From: an uncultured Bacteroides sp.
Lineage (GTDB): Bacteria; Bacteroidota; Bacteroidia; Bacteroidales; Bacteroidaceae
Direction of reading: 5' to 3'
NCBI GenBank assembly: GCA_900544675.1
Contig: UQVZ01000014.1
Span: 1-64,000, forward strand
DNA: 64,000 nucleotides
The notes under the pieces were generated by a model. The model did not search any database, was not told the DNA's origin, and saw only the letters and a program-made list of their open reading frames with translations. A program made the translations under genes and the position numbers. Below, one piece after another: positions 44,989 to 52,993 of this stretch. Every line of letters starts with the position of its first letter. Within the stretch, counting starts at the first letter, position 1.

Positions 44989-46881
44989 ATGGAATATACA
45001 ATTCTGATACTCGCGCTACCCGTTCTGAGCTTCCTGATACTGGGGCTGACGGGCATGTACATGAAACATCGCGTGGCGGGACTTATCGGTACCTTGTCGC
45101 TGACCTGCGTCACCGTGCTGAGCTACCTCACCGCATTCGAATACTTCACAGCCCCGCGTACGGCTGAAGGAGTTTTCCAGACGCTGATGCCTTGGAACTT
45201 CCAATGGCTGCCTTTCAACACCTCGCTGCATATCGACATGGGTATCCTGCTCGACCCGATTTCGGTCATGATGCTGGTAGTCATCTCGACGGTCAGTCTA
45301 ATGGTGCATATCTATTCATTCGGTTACATGAAGGGTGAAACAGGTTTCCAACGCTACTATGCGTTTCTCTCGCTCTTCTCTTTCTCCATGCTGGGACTGG
45401 TACTTGCCACCAACATCTTCCAGATGTATGTATTTTGGGAACTGGTGGGTGTATCTTCTTACCTGCTCATCGGTTTCTACTACACGAAGCCTGAAGCCAT
45501 CGCAGCCAGCAAGAAAGCGTTCATCGTAACCCGTTTCGCCGATTTGGGCTTCCTCATCGGTATCTTGATTTACGGTTTCTACATGGGAACCTTTACCTTC
45601 ACTCCCGAACAGGAACAACTGATGAAGTGCGGCATGCTGTTGCCGCTGGCTCTCGGACTGATGTTCATCGGTGGTGCCGGTAAGAGTGCCATGTTCCCCT
45701 TACACATCTGGTTGCCCGATGCTATGGAAGGTCCGACTCCGGTCAGCGCCCTTATCCATGCCGCTACCATGGTGGTTGCAGGTGTTTACCTGGTAGCCCG
45801 CATGTTCCCCTTGTTCATCGGTTACGCTCCCGAAACCTTGCATCTGGTGGCTTACGTAGGTGCCTTTACCGCATTCTATGCAGCCTCGGTTGCCTGTGTG
45901 CAGAGCGATATCAAGCGTGTGCTTGCCTTCTCTACCATCTCTCAGATTGGTTTCATGATGGTAGCATTGGGCGTTTGCACCACAGCCGACCCGCACGAAG
46001 GCGGACTGGGATATATGGCAGGTATGTTCCACTTGTTCACTCACGCCATGTTTAAGGCTCTGTTGTTCCTCGGCGCCGGATGTATCATCCACGCTGTCCA
46101 CAGCAACGAGATGTCTACCATGGGCGGCTTGCGCAAGTATATGCCTATCACCCACATCACCTTCCTCATCGCCTGTCTGGCTATCGCTGGTATTCCTCCG
46201 TTCTCCGGTTTCTTCTCGAAAGATGAAATCCTGACGGCCTGCTTCCAGTTCAGCCCGGTAATGGGATGGATTATGACAATCATCGCCGGTATGACCGCTT
46301 TCTATATGTTCCGTCTGTACTACGGCATTTTCTGGGGTACGGAAAACAAAGAACTGCATGCTCACCACACACCGCACGAAAGTCCGCTTTCGATGACCTT
46401 CCCGTTGATGGTACTGGCTGCCATTACTATCGTATGCGGTTGGATTCTTCCGTTCGGACATTTCGTTTCGGCTAACGGACACGCTTACGACATTCACCTG
46501 AATACCCAGGTAGCCGTAACCAGCATCGTGGTAGCCTTGATTGCCATCGCACTGGCAACCTGGATGTACGCACGCGACAAGCAACCTGTTGCCGATATGC
46601 TGGCAAAACGTTTCGCTACGCTGCACCGCGCCGCATACAAGCGTTTCTATATGGACGAAATCTGGTTGTTCGTAACCAAGAAAATCATCTTCCGTTGCAT
46701 CTCTACTCCGCTTGCATGGTTCGACCGTCATGTAATCGACCAGTTCATGAACTTCATGGCATGGAGCACCAACGCTGCCGGCGAAGCCGCACAGCCTATC
46801 CAGAACGGTAGAATCCAGAGCTACACCATGTGGTTCCTGGGTGGAGTTATAGTATTAACCATCATGTTATTAGTATTATGA
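44989..46881 (+). CDS. nuoL: NADH-quinone oxidoreductase subunit L
   Basis: This 630-residue Mrp-antiporter-like subunit has about 16 transmembrane helices and the long lateral helix at the C-terminus. The proton-channel blocks FWELVGVSSYLLIGFYYTKPEA, KSAMFPLHIWLPDAMEGPTPVSALIHAATMV and HLFTHAMFKALLFLGAG are intact. Its stop overlaps the nuoM start (ATGA). Confidence 0.97.
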   Translation: MEYTILILALPVLSFLILGLTGMYMKHRVAGLIGTLSLTCVTVLSYLTAFEYFTAPRTAEGVFQTLMPWNFQWLPFNTSLHIDMGILLDPISVMMLVVISTVSLMVHIYSFGYMKGETGFQRYYAFLSLFSFSMLGLVLATNIFQMYVFWELVGVSSYLLIGFYYTKPEAIAASKKAFIVTRFADLGFLIGILIYGFYMGTFTFTPEQEQLMKCGMLLPLALGLMFIGGAGKSAMFPLHIWLPDAMEGPTPVSALIHAATMVVAGVYLVARMFPLFIGYAPETLHLVAYVGAFTAFYAASVACVQSDIKRVLAFSTISQIGFMMVALGVCTTADPHEGGLGYMAGMFHLFTHAMFKALLFLGAGCIIHAVHSNEMSTMGGLRKYMPITHITFLIACLAIAGIPPFSGFFSKDEILTACFQFSPVMGWIMTIIAGMTAFYMFRLYYGIFWGTENKELHAHHTPHESPLSMTFPLMVLAAITIVCGWILPFGHFVSANGHAYDIHLNTQVAVTSIVVALIAIALATWMYARDKQPVADMLAKRFATLHRAAYKRFYMDEIWLFVTKKIIFRCISTPLAWFDRHVIDQFMNFMAWSTNAAGEAAQPIQNGRIQSYTMWFLGGVIVLTIMLLVL

Positions 46882-48359
46882 ATATATTAAGTCTTTTCGT
46901 ATTAGTCCCTCTGCTGATGCTGCTCGGCTTGTGGATAGCCCGCAACCTGAATCAGGTAAGAGGAGTGATGGTAGCCGGCTCCAGTATCCTGCTGGTTCTT
47001 GCCGCGTACCTTACCGTTTCTTATATCGGACTCCGAAACGGGGGTGCAACCGAAGAAATGCTTTTTACGGACAGCATCTCATGGTATGCCCCATTGCATA
47101 TAGCCTACTCGGTAGGTGTAGACGGCATCTCGGTAGTGATGTTGCTGCTGAGCGCCATCATCGTGTTCACCGGAACATTCGCTTCGTGGAAACTGAAACC
47201 GCTCACTAAGGAATACTTCATGTGGTTCACCTTGCTGAGCACCGGTGTATTCGGTTTCTTCATCTCTACCGACTTGTTTACCATGTTCATGTTCTACGAA
47301 GTGGCGCTTATCCCGATGTACCTGCTTATCGGTGTATGGGGAAGCGGCCGCAAGGAATACTCGGCCATGAAACTGACCCTGATGCTGATGGGTGGTTCGG
47401 CATTCCTGCTTATCGGTATCCTGGGTATCTTCTACGGTGCCGGTGCCGAAACGATGAACGTACTTGAAATAGCCAAGCTGAAAATCCCGACCGAATTCCA
47501 ACAGGTATTCTTCCCAATGGTATTCCTGGGATTCGGCGTACTGGGCGCTCTCTTCCCGTTCCATACTTGGAGCCCCGACGGTCATGCTTCTGCCCCGACA
47601 GCCGTATCTATGCTGCATGCCGGCGTATTGATGAAATTGGGAGGTTACGGATGCTTCCGCGTGGCTATGTACCTGATGCCTACCGGAATGGCATACTGGG
47701 GAGACTTCTTCCTGGTATTGACTACCATCTCTGTAGTCTACGGAGCATTCAGCGCCGTTGTACAGACCGACTTGAAATACATCAACGCTTACTCTTCGGT
47801 AAGCCACTGCGGTCTGGTATTGTTCGCCTTGCTGATGGCTACCCGTGTCAGCTCGACAGGTGCTATTCTGCAAATGTTAAGCCACGGTTTGATGACAGCC
47901 TTGTTCTTCGCCCTCATCGGCATGATTTACGGACGTACTCACACCCGTGATATCCGTCAGTTGAGCGGCTTGATGAAAATCATGCCTTTCCTGGCTGTAG
48001 GCTATGTTATTGCCGGTCTTGCCAACCTCGGTCTGCCGGGCTTGAGCGGATTCATCGCCGAAATGACTGTATTTGTCGGTTCGTTCCAACATACAGACAT
48101 TTTCCACCGCACATGCACTATCATCGCTACCACGAGTATCGTTATCACGGCAGTATATATCCTGCGTGTAGTAGGAAAGATTCTGTATGGCACTTGCAAG
48201 AATCCGGAACATCTGAAACTGACTGACGCCACTTGGGACGAACGTCTTGCCGTTATCTGCCTCATCGTGGCAGTAGCCGGACTGGGACTTGCACCGTGGT
48301 GGGTGAGCGATGTCATCAGCACGAGTGTCGAACCTATCATTTCACAATTAATACATTAA
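46878..48359 (+). CDS. nuoM: NADH-quinone oxidoreductase subunit M
   Basis: This is the second antiporter-like subunit, 493 residues from the start at 46878 (MNILSLFVLVPLLML); a frame from 46830 lies within nuoL. FMFYEVALIPMYLLIGVWG, FPFHTWSPDGHASAPTAVSMLHAGVLMKLGGYG and SHGLMTALFFALIGMIY carry the conserved Glu, Lys and His of the channel. Confidence 0.96.
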   Translation: MNILSLFVLVPLLMLLGLWIARNLNQVRGVMVAGSSILLVLAAYLTVSYIGLRNGGATEEMLFTDSISWYAPLHIAYSVGVDGISVVMLLLSAIIVFTGTFASWKLKPLTKEYFMWFTLLSTGVFGFFISTDLFTMFMFYEVALIPMYLLIGVWGSGRKEYSAMKLTLMLMGGSAFLLIGILGIFYGAGAETMNVLEIAKLKIPTEFQQVFFPMVFLGFGVLGALFPFHTWSPDGHASAPTAVSMLHAGVLMKLGGYGCFRVAMYLMPTGMAYWGDFFLVLTTISVVYGAFSAVVQTDLKYINAYSSVSHCGLVLFALLMATRVSSTGAILQMLSHGLMTALFFALIGMIYGRTHTRDIRQLSGLMKIMPFLAVGYVIAGLANLGLPGLSGFIAEMTVFVGSFQHTDIFHRTCTIIATTSIVITAVYILRVVGKILYGTCKNPEHLKLTDATWDERLAVICLIVAVAGLGLAPWWVSDVISTSVEPIISQLIH

Positions 48360-48369
48360 TCAAGACATT

Positions 48370-49791
48370 ATGGATATAAGTGCAATATTTTCTGCCATGC
48401 AAGCGGAAATCAGCCTGGCAATCATACTGATTATCGTATTGCTTGCCGACTTGATACTGAAACAGCCTAACCACAAGGCATTGCAGGGCTTGGCTTGCGG
48501 GCTGTTAGTGGTACAAATCGCATTGAACATCATGCCTGTGACGGGTGAGGCTTTCGGAGGAATGTTCCGTACGACCCCAATGGCTTCCATCGTCAAGACC
48601 GTATTGGCTGCAGGCACACTGCTTGTCTTCATGCAAGCTGATTCATGGATCAACCGTGAAGACAGCCGCCACAAGGCAGGCGAGTTCTACGTACTGACGC
48701 TCTCTACCCTGCTGGGTATGTTTTATATGATAAGCGCGGGCAGCTTCCTCCTCTTCTATGTAGGTCTGGAACTCGCCAGCATTCCCTTGGCTTGCTTAAT
48801 CGCTTTCGACAAATACCGTCATCACAGCGCGGAAGCCGGAACAAAGTTCATCTTGAACGCCATGTTCTCTTCGGCATTGATGCTTTACGGTCTGTCACTG
48901 GTTTACGGAACCTGCGGAACCATGTATTTCGAAGACCTGCCCGCTTTGCTCACCGGAACTCCGCTGCAAATCATGGCTATGGTATTCTTCTTTGCCGGTT
49001 TGGGCTTCAAGCTGAGCTTGGTACCGTTCCACATGTGGACTCCGGATACTTATCAGGGCGCTCCGACCAGCATCACCGCTTATCTGTCGGTTATCTCGAA
49101 AGGCGCCGCCGCATTTGCGTTGATGAGCATCCTGGTAAAGGTTTTCGGTCCGATGATTGACAACTGGAGCCTGTTGCTGTCGGTAGTTATCGTTGTGACT
49201 ATCACGATTGCCAACATCTTCGCTATCCTGCAGCACGACCTGAAACGATTCATGGCTTATAGTAGTATCTCGCAAGCCGGTTACATCATGCTGGCTGTAT
49301 TGGGAGCCGACGCACAAGGCATGGCGTCATTGGTTTACTACGTTATCGTATACATCGTGGCCAACCTGGCTATCTTCGGTGTCATCACGACGGTAGAACA
49401 ACACAATGGCGGCCGTGTAGACCGCGAAGCATACAACGGATTCTACAAAACCAATCCGCACTTGAGCTTCATCATGACACTGGCACTCTTCTCGCTGGGT
49501 GGTATCCCGCCGTTTGCCGGTTTCTTCTCGAAGTTCTTCGTGTTCGCTTCGGCTTTCCATGCCGGACATTGGCTGGTAGTATTCCTTGCGTTGGTAAACA
49601 CCATCATCTCGCTGTACTACTATCTGCTTATCGTAAAAGCAATGTATATCACGCCGAACGACAACCCGCTGCCTACCTTCCGCAGCTCAGGCATGACACG
49701 CGCTTGCCTGGTTATCTGCCTGCTGGGCATCGTCCTGCTGGGTATCTGCAGCTCGGTATACAATGTACTGACCGAAATGGCCATGCTATAA
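48370..49791 (+). CDS. nuoN: NADH-quinone oxidoreductase subunit N
   Basis: This third antiporter-like subunit has 473 residues and about 14 helices. FYVGLELASIPLACLIAFDK, LVPFHMWTPDTYQGAPTSITAYLSVISKGAA and QHDLKRFMAYSSISQAGYIML are conserved. It is the last gene of the operon. nuoE, nuoF and nuoG (the NADH-oxidising arm) are not present in the window. Confidence 0.96.
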   Translation: MDISAIFSAMQAEISLAIILIIVLLADLILKQPNHKALQGLACGLLVVQIALNIMPVTGEAFGGMFRTTPMASIVKTVLAAGTLLVFMQADSWINREDSRHKAGEFYVLTLSTLLGMFYMISAGSFLLFYVGLELASIPLACLIAFDKYRHHSAEAGTKFILNAMFSSALMLYGLSLVYGTCGTMYFEDLPALLTGTPLQIMAMVFFFAGLGFKLSLVPFHMWTPDTYQGAPTSITAYLSVISKGAAAFALMSILVKVFGPMIDNWSLLLSVVIVVTITIANIFAILQHDLKRFMAYSSISQAGYIMLAVLGADAQGMASLVYYVIVYIVANLAIFGVITTVEQHNGGRVDREAYNGFYKTNPHLSFIMTLALFSLGGIPPFAGFFSKFFVFASAFHAGHWLVVFLALVNTIISLYYYLLIVKAMYITPNDNPLPTFRSSGMTRACLVICLLGIVLLGICSSVYNVLTEMAML

Positions 49792-49803
49792 TCCAAGAAG
49801 CAT

Positions 49804-49879
49804 GAAAGGAGCAAGTCCCGTCTTGCTCCTTTCATAAACAGAGGCAAGGAAGCCGACAGTTTCCTTGCCTCTGTTTATT
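49804..49879 (+). terminator. Tandem hairpins ending the nuo operon
   Basis: The first stem is GAAAGGAGCAAG (49804-49815) with CTTGCTCCTTTC (49822-49833), perfect over 12 pairs. The second is ACAGAGGCAAGGAA (49838-49851) with TTCCTTGCCTCTGT (49861-49874), perfect over 14 pairs and followed by a T-rich tail. The two stems share related sequence, as in a duplicated terminator. Confidence 0.8.
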
Positions 49880-49983
49880 TATATAAAAGTTCCTATAGTC
49901 ATCAGCTACATTCATATCAACAAATGCCAATCAAATTCCAGGAGCCTGACAAATTTAGTTGGCGGAATATAATTGGAAATTAC

Positions 49984-49991
49984 TAAATTTG
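49984..49991 (+). promoter_or_regulatory. -7 box of the sensor-AraC gene
   Basis: TAAATTTG is an exact TAnnTTTG match. Transcription would start about 16 bases before the ATG at 50014. Confidence 0.6.
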
Positions 49992-50013
49992 CATATTTAT
50001 TATTCCGTGAATT

Positions 50014-52908
50014 ATGACTTACAGAATCCTTTTATTTATAAGCTGCATTCTGCTCATGCCTAAAAACACGTATGCAGATACCTTGCCCGATATCCTACAT
50101 TTCGAGCAATTCGCTACCCCCGAAGGCTTGCCTAATAACATTGTGCAACAAATATACCAAGACAAAGACGGCTTTATCTGGATAGCTACTGCTTATGGTT
50201 TGTTCCGATATGACGGATATGATATAAATACATTGAAATCGAATCTGTATACACCTGGCAAATTAATAAACAACAATGTGATTTGCGTGGCTGAAGACAA
50301 TGCACACAGATTGTGGATTGGCACCCACGAAGGTGTATGCATCATGGATAAACGCACAGGGAGAATCAAATCTCTGAAACTTAAAGGCATTAGCAAACAA
50401 CGGGTGAATGATATTTTGGTAACCGGTACAGGAAGAGTTTATTTAGGCTATATACGCGGACTGGCATATTACGATGAAAAAGGCGATTCGTTGATATCTG
50501 TTTCCCAGCACAACAGCCAAGGGAAAATACTTGAAGGACAAAATATACAAACCTTATTAGAAGATGAAAACGGAGATATTCTAATTGGCACATGGGAACA
50601 AGGCTTACTGAGACTGCGCCCGACTGATAATGAAATTGTCACTTATACCGGTATCGAAGGATTAAAGTCAATACTTTGCCTGTTTCGGGACTCACGGGGA
50701 ATGTTATGGATTGGCACCAACGGGAGCGGACTGTTCAAGACACGTTTTACAACCGACCTGCATGGAATCAGCATAAAGAATTTCAAGCATTCACATGAAA
50801 TCCAGACATCACTTCCTTCAGACTATGTATATGCGGTTCACGAAGATTTGCAGACTGCTTCAATTTGGGCAGGAACTCGTGACGGAATAGGCATTATGCC
50901 ATCGGACAAGGAAGGAACGTTCGTAAACTATAGCGAACATTCGGCAGAGCATCAGTTACCTGCCCGCGAAATAAGCACCATTTTAAGGGATGAAAATGGC
51001 TTGATGTGGCTAGGCAGTGAAGGAAACGGCATTTTTCATGTCAACACTCATCCAAAAGCTTTTCAAACCATAGGTCCCAAAGGACAGGTTTCAGCTGTAT
51101 GGATGGATGGGAAAGGTGGATTATGGGCTGGAAGAGACCGTGGCATAGACTATATATCCAGCCAGATGAAACAAAGCTTTTTCCCCACCCGACGACCGCG
51201 TGACATTACTTACAGTAACCAGACGTCAGAAGTGTTATTAGCGATACAAGACGAAGGGATTATTGTATGTAAAGAAGGGAAAATCTTACACCAATACAAG
51301 AAGAACAATTGCGGTTTTATTCCAGACAACCTGGTATTCACTGTTTGCGAAGATCGTAAAGGCAATTGGTGGATAGGAAGTTATAAAGGATTGAGTGTAC
51401 ATTATCATGACGGACGAAATTTCATATTCAACCACTCTGAAGGAAAGCAGGAACTGCTTTCTAGCGAAATTACTGCTATTGCAGTAGAAGGAGACACCTC
51501 GCTTTGGCTGGTTTCCGATGCAGACAAAATTGTCCATGTAACAGGAATTTTAGATACCCCTGATAATTTACATAAAAAAGCATACCGGATGACCACCGGC
51601 ACACCACTATGCTTCTTCATTGACCGGAGCGGAAGAATCTGGGTCGGCACAGAAGGTAGCGGATTATGCCTATATAATGCACATACAGACCAATTTGAAT
51701 CGGTCCATCGGTTATACAACTTACCAGGAGATATGGTAGGAAGCATCGAAGAAGACAGCTATGGCAATCTTTGGTTAGGCACCAATAGCGGACTGGCAAG
51801 ACTCACTATCACGGGAGAGAAAAAAGGGAAAGTACGCATTTTTACCGTAGCAGATGGTTTACCGGACAACTTCTTCAATCCACATGCTTCCTGCTCGAAA
51901 GAAGGAATGCTGTATTTCGGATGCAGCAGAGGAATAGTAGCATTCAATCCAAAGATGGCAGACAGGCAGACTACCGACAAAACACCTCGGATAACGGATA
52001 TATACATAGACGGTTTAAGCATAGAACAATATACTGATTCAGAACGCAAAAGCATAAGTTCATATACCCCGGATTTCATTCAAAAACTACAAATTCCATC
52101 CAAGTATTCCAGCTTCAGCCTGAAATTTGCCATGCTGACTTATAATCGCTCACAACAAAACCGCTATGCCTACCGCTTAGTCGGTTTCGACAAGGAATGG
52201 CATTATACACAAGCTGACGCCCGAACTGCTTATTATACACAAGTGCCCCCAGGAACTTATACTTTTGAGCTATGTGCTACAAATGAGAATGGAGAGTGGA
52301 GTAAATTACGCACATTGGAAATTGTGGTAGAACCTTCTTTCTGGTCTACCGGTTGGGCTTACCTTCTCTACATAATAGGAATACTTGTCATTTCCGGATT
52401 TATTTTAGATGCCCTCCGGCGTCTGTCACGGCTTATTCCTCTACCTTATTTATATAAATGGATATTGAGGTACCTGAAAAAAGAAGGACACAAGTCCCGC
52501 AAAGCACTGGCCATTGAAATTAAGCAACCAGACTACACTGACATTGATGAGGCATTTTTACAAAAAGCCGTAGCATGTGTAAATTCGCACTTAAACGATC
52601 CGGCTTTTGACATACCGCAGTTCGTTGAAGAAATGGCAACCAGCCGTACCACCCTTCATAAAAGGCTGAAAGCACTTACAGGATTAAACGCCACCGGATT
52701 CATACGGAGCATCCGCCTGAAAGCAGCATACAAACTGATAAATGAGAATAAGAATATCCGCATCTCTGATTTGGCTTATCACGTCGGATTCAACGACCCC
52801 AAATATTTTTCCCTATGCTTTAAAAAAGAATTTGGCGTGCAGCCTTCAGAAATAAAGAATAAAGATTCTGAGGTAGAATCATGTTCCGAAAAGGAGATTA
52901 AAACATAA
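50014..52908 (+). CDS. Membrane sensor with AraC output, lacking kinase and receiver
   Basis: This 964-residue protein has a signal peptide or N-terminal anchor (~1-22), a periplasmic sensor of reg_prop propeller repeats (~30-680; repeated DKDGFIWIATAYGLFRYDG-type units) and a Y_Y_Y beta-sandwich (~700-775). A transmembrane helix follows (~782-802), a cytosolic linker, and a C-terminal AraC helix-turn-helix pair (~855-950, ISDLAYHVGFNDPKYFSLCFKKEFG). Classical hybrid two-component systems of Bacteroides have HisKA, HATPase and receiver domains between the helix and AraC and run to ~1300-1400 residues; none is visible here. It would signal directly from ligand to DNA. It stands just upstream of GH115, its likely target. 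Confidence 0.88.
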   Translation: MTYRILLFISCILLMPKNTYADTLPDILHFEQFATPEGLPNNIVQQIYQDKDGFIWIATAYGLFRYDGYDINTLKSNLYTPGKLINNNVICVAEDNAHRLWIGTHEGVCIMDKRTGRIKSLKLKGISKQRVNDILVTGTGRVYLGYIRGLAYYDEKGDSLISVSQHNSQGKILEGQNIQTLLEDENGDILIGTWEQGLLRLRPTDNEIVTYTGIEGLKSILCLFRDSRGMLWIGTNGSGLFKTRFTTDLHGISIKNFKHSHEIQTSLPSDYVYAVHEDLQTASIWAGTRDGIGIMPSDKEGTFVNYSEHSAEHQLPAREISTILRDENGLMWLGSEGNGIFHVNTHPKAFQTIGPKGQVSAVWMDGKGGLWAGRDRGIDYISSQMKQSFFPTRRPRDITYSNQTSEVLLAIQDEGIIVCKEGKILHQYKKNNCGFIPDNLVFTVCEDRKGNWWIGSYKGLSVHYHDGRNFIFNHSEGKQELLSSEITAIAVEGDTSLWLVSDADKIVHVTGILDTPDNLHKKAYRMTTGTPLCFFIDRSGRIWVGTEGSGLCLYNAHTDQFESVHRLYNLPGDMVGSIEEDSYGNLWLGTNSGLARLTITGEKKGKVRIFTVADGLPDNFFNPHASCSKEGMLYFGCSRGIVAFNPKMADRQTTDKTPRITDIYIDGLSIEQYTDSERKSISSYTPDFIQKLQIPSKYSSFSLKFAMLTYNRSQQNRYAYRLVGFDKEWHYTQADARTAYYTQVPPGTYTFELCATNENGEWSKLRTLEIVVEPSFWSTGWAYLLYIIGILVISGFILDALRRLSRLIPLPYLYKWILRYLKKEGHKSRKALAIEIKQPDYTDIDEAFLQKAVACVNSHLNDPAFDIPQFVEEMATSRTTLHKRLKALTGLNATGFIRSIRLKAAYKLINENKNIRISDLAYHVGFNDPKYFSLCFKKEFGVQPSEIKNKDSEVESCSEKEIKT

Positions 52909-52993
52909 TTCTACCTTTACAGAAGATATATTTCAAGCTGTTTCCCTGTGTATTCATAGCTTTACAGCCGTTAAACCCCTTATTGTTATCATT

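Noticed and set aside
45700..46731. Long minus-strand frame opposite nuoL
   Set aside because: Antisense shadow of a conserved membrane protein; His/Gln-rich and without motifs.
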